A stretch of 11,459 bases of DNA, from NCBI GenBank assembly GCA_002378665.1, contig DFSO01000009.1, forward strand, positions 1 to 11,459. Direction: 5' to 3'. The translations under genes were made by a program, and so were the position numbers. Origin of the DNA: Loktanella sp. UBA3435 (GTDB taxonomy: Bacteria; Pseudomonadota; Alphaproteobacteria; Rhodobacterales; Rhodobacteraceae). The notes beneath the pieces are model-generated. The model was given only the letters and a program-made list of their open reading frames with translations. It was not told the DNA's origin and ran no database searches. Below, piece after piece: positions 1 through 6,543 of this stretch (the first letter of the stretch is position 1; every line of letters begins with the position of its first letter).

Positions 1-333
1 ACGTCAAAGGCGGCGCTGCCTGCAGCGCTCTTTGGCTTGGGCGGTGTGCTGTATCGCTACCGTCCTGAGGGAGACATGCGCACGATCCTGTTTGCCGTGG
101 CGATCTCGCTGATTTTGCACCCTGCCCTGACATTTGGCCTTGGCAAATGGTTCAACCTCTCAACGCCGGAACTGCGCTCGGCGGTGATCACGGGTGCGAT
201 GGCACCAGGTGTGAACGCCTATCTGTTTGCCGACATGTATGGTCGCGCCCGCCGTGTGGCAGCCTCCGCCGTTTTGATTGCGACGGGGCTGACCATCCTC
301 ACGGCATGGGGTTGGCTCGCGTTACTGCCCTAG
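1..333 (+). CDS. AEC (auxin efflux carrier) family transporter, C-terminal fragment
   Basis: The reading frame is open from base 1, so the gene starts before the window; 110 C-terminal codons are visible, ending in TAG at 331-333. The residues SKAALPAALFGLGG, then a charged RYRPEGD turn, then hydrophobic helices (roughly 27-45 and 85-108 of the fragment) fit the last membrane segments of AEC permeases (family PF03547). The motif MAPGVNAYLFADMYG is typical of a penultimate helix region in this family. Members are inner-membrane secondary transporters of organic acids such as malate or malonate; the substrate cannot be read here. The gene converges on the ABC permease of the opposite strand, and both stop codons lie in the same CTAG at 330-333. 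The family call is fairly secure; function beyond 'permease' is inference. Confidence 0.85.
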   Translation, partial: TSKAALPAALFGLGGVLYRYRPEGDMRTILFAVAISLILHPALTFGLGKWFNLSTPELRSAVITGAMAPGVNAYLFADMYGRARRVAASAVLIATGLTILTAWGWLALLP

Positions 334-1553
334 GTTGGCGACATACCACGCAGACGCTCTGACCTGCGGCGCAGGATTTCGAGCGTCGCAAGCAGCATGA
401 TCGAGACACAGACAAGGATCGTGGCCACGGCCAAGATTGTCGGGCTGATCTGCTCGCGCAGGCCTGTGAACATCTGCCAAGGCAGGGTTTTCTGCGCGGC
501 CGCACCGACAAAGAGCACCACGACGACTTCGTCAAACGAGGTGATGAAGGCGAAGAGTGCGCCAGAGATCACGCCAGGCAAAATCAGTGGCATTTGCACA
601 CGGAAGAAGGTGACAGTCGGTGTCGCCCCCATGTTCGCTGCAGCACGTGTCAGAGAATTGTCAAAGCCGACAAGCGTCGCCGTTACGGTGATGATCACAA
701 ACGGAATACCCAAGGCTGCGTGCGCCAAGATCACTTTGATATAGCCTGAGAGCGATTTGGAAATCCCAAAGGTGTCTTCCATCCACAGGCCCATTTGGCT
801 GTAGAAAAAGAACATGCCTGTCGCTGAGATGATCAAAGGCACGATCATCGGCGAGATCAGGATCGCCATGATTGCGCGGCGGAATGGCACGTGGGATTGG
901 CTAAGGCCAATCGCGGCCAATGTACCCAAAGTGACCGAGATGATTGTCGCGAAAGGTGCGATAATCAGTGAGTTTTTCATCGGGCGCAGCCAGTCTTGGT
1001 TGGTAAAGAAGTCTTGGTAATGCTTGAGCGAGTAGCCCGCAGGATCAAGCGACAGCATTTCTGGCGTGAAGGTAAAGAAGTCTTGCGCGTTAAATGACAG
1101 CGGGATGATCGTGACAATCGGTGCGACCAAGAAGAACAGGATCGCGCCGCAGATGAACTTAAAGGTGTTGTGCCACAGGACTTGGCCTGTCGTGGCATAG
1201 GGTGGCAAACTGCGGCGATATTTGCCCAAGTGCAGCCAGTAAGCGCACCAACCCAAAATCGCGCCAGCGCAAAGCCCGACAACAAGCCCCATCGCACCAC
1301 CCGTCAAAAGACCGATGATCCCGATGACGCCAATCGTGGCCCAGCGACCAGTTTTATAAGGCAGCATTGTTGCCAAGACATAGGCGATAATCGCACCTGC
1401 AATCGCGCCTGAAACGATGCCCAATCCGGCACCTATTCCTGTGGCCTGACCTGCGAGGAGGCCAAAGAACCCACCCAATGCAGCCGTGACGGGAACGGTG
1501 AAGCCTAGCAGGCTCGGCGTTGGCACGAGGCCGTTGTATACTACTTTTGCCAT
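330..1553 (-). CDS. ABC importer permease, PotC-like, with extra N-terminal membrane domain
   Basis: This 407-residue inner-membrane permease is the last gene of the operon. The C-terminal ~280 residues (about 128-407) match the binding-protein-dependent permease fold (PF00528): the first core helix is at 131-151, and the coupling loop that contacts the ATPase is TRAAANMGA followed by FFRVQMPLILPG (302-327). That part resembles PotC, which is about 264 residues in E. coli. Residues 1-110 are an addition: three or so Gly/Ala-rich hydrophobic segments (about 16-37, 40-63, 72-104), then a basic KYRR linker. The ATG at 1553 has GGAGG (reading 1567-1561) upstream, overlapping the end of the preceding gene, whose stop is only 4 bases away, so translational coupling is likely. 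It should pair with the 540-residue permease. The PotC-like label is family-level; the substrate is not shown. Confidence 0.9.
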   Translation of the reverse strand: MAKVVYNGLVPTPSLLGFTVPVTAALGGFFGLLAGQATGIGAGLGIVSGAIAGAIIAYVLATMLPYKTGRWATIGVIGIIGLLTGGAMGLVVGLCAGAILGWCAYWLHLGKYRRSLPPYATTGQVLWHNTFKFICGAILFFLVAPIVTIIPLSFNAQDFFTFTPEMLSLDPAGYSLKHYQDFFTNQDWLRPMKNSLIIAPFATIISVTLGTLAAIGLSQSHVPFRRAIMAILISPMIVPLIISATGMFFFYSQMGLWMEDTFGISKSLSGYIKVILAHAALGIPFVIITVTATLVGFDNSLTRAAANMGATPTVTFFRVQMPLILPGVISGALFAFITSFDEVVVVLFVGAAAQKTLPWQMFTGLREQISPTILAVATILVCVSIMLLATLEILRRRSERLRGMSPT

Positions 1554-1557
1554 GACC

Positions 1558-3180
1558 TTAGCCTCCCAGTTTCACGTTATCGATGCCAACGATTCGGTCG
1601 TAAGCCCAGTAGAGTAGCATCACGACCGCAAGCAGGATGGTGCCCAAGGCGGCGGCCAAACCCCAGTTCAAAGAGCTGGAAATATGGTAGGCGATCCGGT
1701 TGGAAATAAAGACGCCCTTTGTGCCGCCCACGATTTCTGGCGTGATGTAGTAGCCAATCGACAGGATGAACACGAGGATCGAGCCCGCGCCGATACCTGG
1801 CACAGATTGTGGGAAGTAGACGCGCCAGAAGGCTGTCCAATCGGTGGCGCCCAATGATTTGGCGGCCCGCAGGTAGGCTGGCGGAATTGTCTTCATCACC
1901 GAGTAAAGCGGCAGGATCATGAAGGGCAGCAAGATATGCGTCATCGCAATGATCGTGCCCGTTGCGTTGTTGATAAGCGCAAGCCGTCCACCATCAGACA
2001 CGATGCCCAGCCAGACGAGGATATCGTTGATAACCCCCTGCTGTTGCAGCAAGATTTTCCACGCCGATGTCCGCACCAGAAGCGAGGTCCAGAAGGGCAA
2101 AAGCACGAAGATCATCAAAAGGTTAGCTGTCCGCGCTTGTAAGTTGGCCAAAAGCCACGCCACAGGATAGCCAAGCAAGATGCATGACGCCGTAATTGTG
2201 ACCGACATCAGCAAAGTGCGCCAGAACAGCGTGAGGTAGATCTGCTGGTCTTCATCACGCCAGGCAGGTCCGTCGACTGTCTTTTGCATATCGATCGAAT
2301 TGAGGAAGTAGCCGTTTGTGATCTTCGGGCTGTAGCGTTTCATCAGGGTCCAGACCTGAGGATCAAGCCAATCTTTATCAATTTTGCGGAACGCTTCGGA
2401 CAAGACTTCGACTTCCAGATCAGGCACGATGGCTGCTGCGGCTGTAAGTTTCGCACCAATGTCACCTTCAAGCGCCGGATCACCGTTGCGGCTAAGGTCT
2501 TGATAAAGTGCTAAGTAAACTGTGTTCCAAAGCTTGGCTTTGAGCGGGCTCTTTTTGCCTTCATCTTGGTAAAACCGCGCGAAAGCCGCGTAGGCATCGG
2601 AAGTATAGGGCAAGATTTCGGCGATGTCTGGGTTCACGCGGAAATAGCGTGTTTTTGCATCTTCTGGATCCTCAGCAACGGCTTCTAGCCATGCAGGCGA
2701 GGCGATCAGATCGGCGAAAGTGGTTGAGTCTTTGAAGGCAGGATCAAGGGCTACGAAAGCATCGCCATAATCGCCACCAATCTTATCAACACCCCTGCCC
2801 GATTTACGGAACAAGGACGAAATACCCGGTGCTTCGTAGTTGAGGCGCGAGCCAAGACGGGTGTGGTTTTTACCTTCGGCCGCGACGACCATGTCTTGGG
2901 TCAGTGCGTAGAAAACATCTTCGCTTGGCGCTTCGCCTGACTTCACGGACCAATCCCCAAGTGAGGCGGTCGTACGTGGCAAGGTGTCGCTCACGATTGT
3001 GTTTTCGACCGAGCGGAACAGCATTTGTCCAATCGGCACGATGAATGTGATCATGATGAACAACAGCAGCGGCGCAATCAGCATAAGCGAGCGCATCTTT
3101 TGTCGGCGCAAAGCGCGGTTCAGGCTGGCCTTCAGTGGGCGGCCATCGGCGGCGACCATTGGTCCTGCTGCATCTGTCAT
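1558..3180 (-). CDS. ABC importer permease, PotB-like, with large extracytoplasmic insert
   Basis: This 540-residue inner-membrane permease has a cytoplasmic basic N-terminus (about 16-30) and a first helix at 31-53. A hydrophilic region of roughly 260 residues (about 54-315) follows, with no convincing membrane segment, before helix 2 at about 318-345. The rest is a normal binding-protein-dependent permease core (PF00528). Its coupling loop is YLRAAKSLGA then FWRVYFPQSVPG (436-462), and the last helix is at 508-527. PotB of E. coli is about 275 residues, so the excess is almost entirely the insert, which by topology should face the periplasm. The ATG at 3180 has a GGGGA about 10 bases upstream. 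The gene lies 90 bases after the binding-protein gene and 4 bases before the partner permease. I recognise no named domain in the insert. Confidence 0.9.
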   Translation of the reverse strand: MTDAAGPMVAADGRPLKASLNRALRRQKMRSLMLIAPLLLFIMITFIVPIGQMLFRSVENTIVSDTLPRTTASLGDWSVKSGEAPSEDVFYALTQDMVVAAEGKNHTRLGSRLNYEAPGISSLFRKSGRGVDKIGGDYGDAFVALDPAFKDSTTFADLIASPAWLEAVAEDPEDAKTRYFRVNPDIAEILPYTSDAYAAFARFYQDEGKKSPLKAKLWNTVYLALYQDLSRNGDPALEGDIGAKLTAAAAIVPDLEVEVLSEAFRKIDKDWLDPQVWTLMKRYSPKITNGYFLNSIDMQKTVDGPAWRDEDQQIYLTLFWRTLLMSVTITASCILLGYPVAWLLANLQARTANLLMIFVLLPFWTSLLVRTSAWKILLQQQGVINDILVWLGIVSDGGRLALINNATGTIIAMTHILLPFMILPLYSVMKTIPPAYLRAAKSLGATDWTAFWRVYFPQSVPGIGAGSILVFILSIGYYITPEIVGGTKGVFISNRIAYHISSSLNWGLAAALGTILLAVVMLLYWAYDRIVGIDNVKLGG

Positions 3181-3203
3181 TTTTAATTGTCCCCGTTGTG
3201 GTT

Positions 3204-3260
3204 CCGCAGCCCCTCATTTGGCGGGGGCTGCGGTGTTCTTATACCCGCGCGTTGCCGCGC
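3204..3260 (-). promoter_or_regulatory. Tandem hairpins between binding-protein and permease genes
   Basis: Reading the minus-strand transcript after the binding-protein stop, the first hairpin is a 5-bp GCGCG/CGCGC stem (3260-3256 with 3251-3247) closed by GCAA, a GNRA-type loop. The second is a perfect 10-bp stem, CCGCAGCCCC with GGGGCTGCGG (arms 3204-3213 and 3224-3233), with a 10-base loop. No T-tract follows on the transcribed strand, so this is not a classic terminator. Such structures after a binding-protein gene commonly protect the upstream mRNA or cause partial termination, giving more binding protein than permease. That role is inferred. Confidence 0.6.
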
Positions 3261-3270
3261 AGATGTTGGC

Positions 3271-4377
3271 TTAGTTCGCCAACCATGCCTGGAATTTTGC
3301 GTCCAGATCGTCACGGTAGTCAGCCCAGAACTCGTAGTTTGTCACGAAGACGTTCTCGGAGTTTGCTGGATCTGTTGGCATGTGCTCAGCCATTGGGATG
3401 CCCAATGTGCCGTGATCGCCAACCAGCGGTGCGGAAGATGCACGTGCTGGACCGTAGGAGATGTACTTGGCTTGATCAGCAAGACGCTGTGTGTCTGTTG
3501 CGAAGAACAGATAGTCTTTTACACGTGCAAGACGCTCGTCGGACAGGCCAGCTGGAACGATCCAACCGTCAAAGTCCAGCATCTGTGCGTCCCAAAGCAT
3601 ACCAATCGGCTGGTTCTGTTCTGCGATTGCAGAGAACAGACGGCCGTTGAATGTGGAGCCCATGACAACTTCGCCATCAGCCAAAAGCTGTGGAGTTTCT
3701 GCACCAGCAGACCACCAGATTACGTCGTCTTTGATTGTGTCGAGCTTAGCAAAAGCTTGGTCTTGGCCTTCTGGTGTTGCCAGAACTTCGTAGATGTCGT
3801 CTTTTGCAACGCCGTCACACAGCAGAGCCCACTCAACGTTTGCGAGTGGCTTTTTCGCCAAAGCGCGCTTGCCTGGGTATGTTGTTGTGTCGAAGATTGC
3901 GCAGATGTCTGTTGGTGGTGTTTCGCCAACCATGTCTGTGCGGTAGCCAACAGTTGTCGAGAAAACGATCTGTGGGATAAAGCAATCAGAGATGATGCTG
4001 TCGCCGAAGTCTTCGGAAGCGGATGTGCCATCTGCCGCAGGAGCAAGCATTTCATCGTGGTCGATTTCAATCGCCAGACCTTCGTCGCAAAGGCGGATCG
4101 CATCAGCGGCCTCTACGTCGACGAGATCCCAAGTGATGTTGCCAGCTTCGGACATCGCACGCAGCTTTGCCACAGCTTCGCCTGAGCTTTCGTCGTTGAC
4201 GATCGTGATGCCTGTGTTGGCAGCATATGGGTCGTGGTATGCGCCCTGCTGTGATGCGGAATAGGCGCCGCCCCAGCTAACGATTGTCATCGTGTCTGCC
4301 ATATGCGCATCTGCGAATGCAGCTGTACCAGCAAGCGTAATGGCAGATGTCGCCAATAGAGTTGTTGTGAGTTTCAT
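3271..4377 (-). CDS. Periplasmic substrate-binding protein of ABC importer (PotD-like)
   Basis: This 368-residue solute-binding protein should deliver its ligand to the two permeases downstream. Residues 1-24 are a Sec signal peptide: MKL start, hydrophobic core, then AFA/ADA cleavage options after residue 22 or 24. There is no lipobox cysteine. The mature start TMTIVSWGGAYSASQQGAYHDPY and later segments (DGEVVMGSTFNGR at 234-246, DGWIVPAG at 270-277, YISYGPARASSAPL at 305-318) fit the SBP_bac_8/PotD-like type. Four cysteines (97, 132, 159, 187) leave room for one or two disulfides. The acidic and aromatic residues that clasp the amines in E. coli PotD are not obviously conserved, so I do not assign polyamine as substrate. 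The ATG at 4377 has GGGAGAG about 6 bases upstream. It is second in the operon, between ATPase and permease. Confidence 0.9.
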   Translation of the reverse strand: MKLTTTLLATSAITLAGTAAFADAHMADTMTIVSWGGAYSASQQGAYHDPYAANTGITIVNDESSGEAVAKLRAMSEAGNITWDLVDVEAADAIRLCDEGLAIEIDHDEMLAPAADGTSASEDFGDSIISDCFIPQIVFSTTVGYRTDMVGETPPTDICAIFDTTTYPGKRALAKKPLANVEWALLCDGVAKDDIYEVLATPEGQDQAFAKLDTIKDDVIWWSAGAETPQLLADGEVVMGSTFNGRLFSAIAEQNQPIGMLWDAQMLDFDGWIVPAGLSDERLARVKDYLFFATDTQRLADQAKYISYGPARASSAPLVGDHGTLGIPMAEHMPTDPANSENVFVTNYEFWADYRDDLDAKFQAWLAN

Positions 4378-4415
4378 TTATACTCTCCCGTTTAGATACC
4401 CGGTGGTTACTTGGT

Positions 4416-4444
4416 GGAGAGACCTTCCGGGCGGAAGCCTCTCC
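4416..4444 (-). promoter_or_regulatory. Hairpin between ATPase and binding-protein genes
   Basis: In the 90-base gap, GGAGAGGCTTCC and GGAAGGTCTCTCC (minus-strand sense) form a stem of about 12 bp with one wobble or bulge and a 4-base loop GCCC. No T-run follows on the minus strand; the run CTTTTCTT lies on the plus-strand side, where no transcript is expected. It ends about 38 bases before the binding-protein ATG. Probably an mRNA processing or stability element inside the operon rather than a terminator. Confidence 0.45.
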
Positions 4445-4467
4445 TTTTCTTGCGGCTCTTGAAACGC

Positions 4468-5568
4468 TTAAGCGTCCAAGGCGCGGCAATCTTGGGCAAG
4501 CCAGCCGATTTCAATTTGCTGACCTGGCTTCAGGCGCTCTTGATCGGGGGCGTTGCGTGATTTGATGACAAAGTCGTCCTTGCCAGCAACCCGAAGGCGC
4601 GTGCGGAAAATGTCGCCCATGTAGACGAACTCAAGCACTTCGGCCTTTAGCGTGTGGGCGCCTTCCATCAGGCGTTCTTTCTTGAACTCAACGCGCTCTG
4701 GGCGGATCGAGACCTTTGTCCGTTCGCCAACAGCCGACACGTTCACTGGGATCGCGTCAATGATATCGCCGCTATCAAGCTGCACGATACATGTGTTGCC
4801 TTTGATCTCTTTAACAACACCTTCTAGTGTATTGTTTTCACCGATAAATTGCGCAACGAAGCTGTTCTGAGGCTGCTCGTAAAGCTCATCAGGTGGGGCC
4901 AATTGCTGAATGCGGCCATCCTCGAACACAGCGACGCGGTCTGACATTGTCAGGGCCTCTGTCTGATCGTGGGTCACGTATACAACTGTAATGCCAAGCT
5001 GGTGCGCGAGGTTCGTGATCTCGAACTGGAGCGTTTCGCGTAACTGTTTGTCAAGTGCACCGAGTGGTTCGTCCATCAAGACCAGTTCAGGTTCAAACAC
5101 GAGCGCACGTGCAAGCGCGATCCTCTGCTGCTGACCACCAGAAAGCTGCGTCGGACGGCGGCCTGCGAAATCTTGCATCTGGACCATACCCAGCGCGCGC
5201 ATCACCTTTGCCTCACGATCCGACTTGCCAATCTTGCGAACCTCAAGAGGGAAGGACAGGTTCTCGGCCACGGTCATATGCGGGAACAGTGCGTAGTTTT
5301 GGAACACCATGCCAATGCCGCGCTTATGCGGCGGAATGTGGTTGATCGAGACACCATCAAGCTTGATCTCGCCATGTGTCGCGGTCTCGAACCCTGCGAG
5401 CATCATCAGGCAAGTTGTCTTGCCCGACCCTGATGGCCCAAGCATCGTCAGAAACTCGCCTTTCGGCATCGAGAGGTTCAGGTCCTTAACAACCAACTTC
5501 TCACCATCGTAACTCTTTTGCACGCGTTCGAATTCAACGAATGCACCTTCGTTTGAAGAATTTGACAC
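4468..5568 (-). CDS. ABC importer ATP-binding protein (PotA-like)
   Basis: This 366-residue cytoplasmic ATPase powers the importer and is the first gene of the operon. All nucleotide-binding motifs are intact: Walker A GPSGSGKT (44-51), Q-loop Gln90 in VFQNYALFPHM, signature LSGGQ (142-146), Walker B LVLMDEP (162-168) with catalytic Glu167, D-loop ALD and H-loop His200 in VTHDQTEA. Residues from about 240 on form the OB/TOBE region (IRPERVEF at 288-295) usual in PotA/MalK/FbpC-type subunits. The start codon is GTG (5568-5566), supported by AGGGAG (5580-5575) six bases upstream; an in-frame GTG at 5526 lies too far inside. The Shine-Dalgarno is the 3' arm of a leader hairpin (see the 5572-5620 entry), so translation may be structure-controlled. 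PotA-like describes the family, not a proven substrate. Confidence 0.95.
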   Translation of the reverse strand: MSNSSNEGAFVEFERVQKSYDGEKLVVKDLNLSMPKGEFLTMLGPSGSGKTTCLMMLAGFETATHGEIKLDGVSINHIPPHKRGIGMVFQNYALFPHMTVAENLSFPLEVRKIGKSDREAKVMRALGMVQMQDFAGRRPTQLSGGQQQRIALARALVFEPELVLMDEPLGALDKQLRETLQFEITNLAHQLGITVVYVTHDQTEALTMSDRVAVFEDGRIQQLAPPDELYEQPQNSFVAQFIGENNTLEGVVKEIKGNTCIVQLDSGDIIDAIPVNVSAVGERTKVSIRPERVEFKKERLMEGAHTLKAEVLEFVYMGDIFRTRLRVAGKDDFVIKSRNAPDQERLKPGQQIEIGWLAQDCRALDA

Positions 5569-5571
5569 TTA

Positions 5572-5620
5572 AGTCTCCCTGATCTCTCGGCAGCTTGGGC
5601 TGCGCTCTTGAAGGGAGACT
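5572..5620 (-). promoter_or_regulatory. Leader hairpin overlapping the ATPase ribosome binding site
   Basis: On the minus strand, AGTCTCCCT (5620-5612) is a perfect 9-base complement of AGGGAGACT (5580-5572). The second arm contains the Shine-Dalgarno of the GTG-start ATPase gene. Inside lies a second stem GCAGC/GCTGC (5603-5599 with 5594-5590) around a 4-base CCAA loop, separated by an internal loop. If the transcript starts upstream of 5620, this fold would hide the ribosome binding site of the first operon gene. The pairing is seen; the regulatory role is inferred. Confidence 0.4.
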
Positions 5621-5629
5621 AAAGCAAGG

Positions 5630-5648
5630 GGTTGCGCATATTGCAACC
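5630..5648. promoter_or_regulatory. Operator-like inverted repeat upstream of ABC operon
   Basis: GGTTGC and GCAACC form a 6+6 inverted repeat around a 7-bp AT-containing centre, 62 bases upstream of the ATPase start. Its size and spacing suit a dimeric repressor or activator site. A weak promoter candidate overlaps it on the minus strand: TTGCAA (5645-5640), 17-base spacer, TTTAGT (5622-5617). Both are pattern calls without a known matching regulator. If this promoter is used, the leader hairpin arm at 5612-5620 would be only partly transcribed. Confidence 0.3.
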
Positions 5649-5799
5649 GATATCCTAAAAATTTGGCACTGTTAGCGGTATCGCCAATGAAATTAGCAAT
5701 TCCTCCCGCTGAACGACCAACTAACAGGCATTTGTCCTGCAAAAGCGAGTGCTTGCGGGAAGCCTAAAGGGCAAGTTACAACTCTTAGGGGAAAGCATC

Positions 5800-5886
5800 T
5801 GGTGCGGTCGGAGGGACTCGAACCCTCACTCTTGTTACAGAACAGCGACCTCAACGCTGCGCGTCTACCAATTCCGCCACGACCGC
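5800..5886 (-). tRNA. tRNA-Leu (anticodon GAG)
   Basis: Read on the minus strand, this is a complete class II tRNA of 87 bases with encoded CCA. The 7-bp acceptor stem is GCGGTCG (5886-5880) with CGACCGC (5810-5804), discriminator A at 5803 and CCA at 5802-5800. The D-arm carries GGCGGAATTGGTAGACGCGC as usual for leucine tRNAs. The anticodon stem CAGCG/CGCTG encloses the loop TTGAGGT, giving anticodon GAG, which reads CUC/CUU. A long variable arm follows, then GGTTCGAGTCC for the T-arm. It begins 22 bases after the DUF2306 stop on the same strand, so it may share that transcript. I see no strong terminator downstream of it. Confidence 0.97.
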
Positions 5887-5908
5887 AAAATCGATGACTG
5901 CCGCTCCT

Positions 5909-6445
5909 CTAGACCATGGTCGCAGGCTTCTCAAGTGGAAAAATGCGCGATTTTGGAACTGATTTGATAAGGCGGCGTTTTTGGCGGATTGTGTTAATCA
6001 CCAAGGCCGTTACCCCAAGGCCGATCACCACAAAGCCATGTGCAGGGTTTTCAGGGAAAAACGCGTGATTTGTGGCGCGTCCGGGGAGGAAGTTGGCCAA
6101 ACCTGCAAGTATCAGGCCGTACCAATAGAGGTTGCGCATGACCAAACGATGCAGCGCGATACGGCCGGCAATGACGTGACGGATGGCGGTGTAAAGCGAC
6201 CACAGCGTGAAAATCGCGAGGCCGTAAATCGGGCTCAACGGGCCGATCACTGCAAAACTGTGAATCGTGAAGGACGACAGCGCGACCCCTGCCATGCAGA
6301 TGACCCAAATGTAGCCAATGATTTTGTGGGTGCGATTCTTTTTGCGCATATAAAGCGCGACGGGTCCGAGAATCAGCGAAATCATCGCCAGCGCAAAGTG
6401 CAGTTGAATATTCGGGGCGGCGGTCAGATAAGGGGCAAGTGTCAT
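5909..6445 (-). CDS. DUF2306-type integral membrane protein
   Basis: A small polytopic inner-membrane protein of unknown function. It has about four or five hydrophobic segments (roughly 14-33, 43-62, 66-86, 105-122, 134-150 from the chosen start) and a basic C-terminal tail (RQKRRLIKSVPKSR). The pattern PNIQLHFALAMISLILGPVALYMRKKNRTHKIIGYIWV, with a His/Lys turn between helices 1 and 2, fits DUF2306 (PF10067); there is no known biochemical role. The frame is open to an ATG at 6460, but no Shine-Dalgarno precedes it. GGAG sits 6 bases before the ATG at 6445, so I take 6445 as the start (178 residues). It is divergent from the membrane-LytTR gene, which makes it a candidate target of that regulator. 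Confidence 0.75.
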   Translation of the reverse strand: MTLAPYLTAAPNIQLHFALAMISLILGPVALYMRKKNRTHKIIGYIWVICMAGVALSSFTIHSFAVIGPLSPIYGLAIFTLWSLYTAIRHVIAGRIALHRLVMRNLYWYGLILAGLANFLPGRATNHAFFPENPAHGFVVIGLGVTALVINTIRQKRRLIKSVPKSRIFPLEKPATMV

Positions 6446-6543
6446 TGAAGTCTCCATCATTGGCTGTTTGAGTGCGATGAGGGCTTCATGACGCGGCGCT
6501 TTGGTTGCGCCAATTTCGGATACGTAAAATAAGGGTTTTCTTC

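Noticed and set aside
3187..4185. Plus-strand open frame of 332 codons opposite the binding-protein gene
   Set aside because: It is Cys/Trp/Val-rich, has no recognisable domain, and lies antisense to an intact binding-protein gene with signal peptide; a shadow of codon bias.
330..5568. Firm assignment as a spermidine/putrescine importer
   Set aside because: Only the family architecture (PotABCD-like) is visible; the binding-protein pocket does not clearly match PotD, so no pot gene symbols were used.
5640..5799. Terminator for tRNA-Leu before the ABC operon
   Set aside because: Only short, weak pairings and no T-run on the minus strand; cannot be supported.
5800..5886. tRNA-Leu as an integration site for a mobile element
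   Set aside because: No integrase, no repeated tRNA end, and normal-looking genes on both sides.
5749..5967. Plus-strand reading frame with a GCRRDSNPHSCYRTA-type protein
   Set aside because: This is translation across the antisense of tRNA-Leu, a classic false gene; the tRNA accounts for the sequence.
6446..6460. Upstream ATGs at 6460 and 6457 for the DUF2306 gene
   Set aside because: No ribosome binding site precedes them, while GGAG is well placed for the ATG at 6445.
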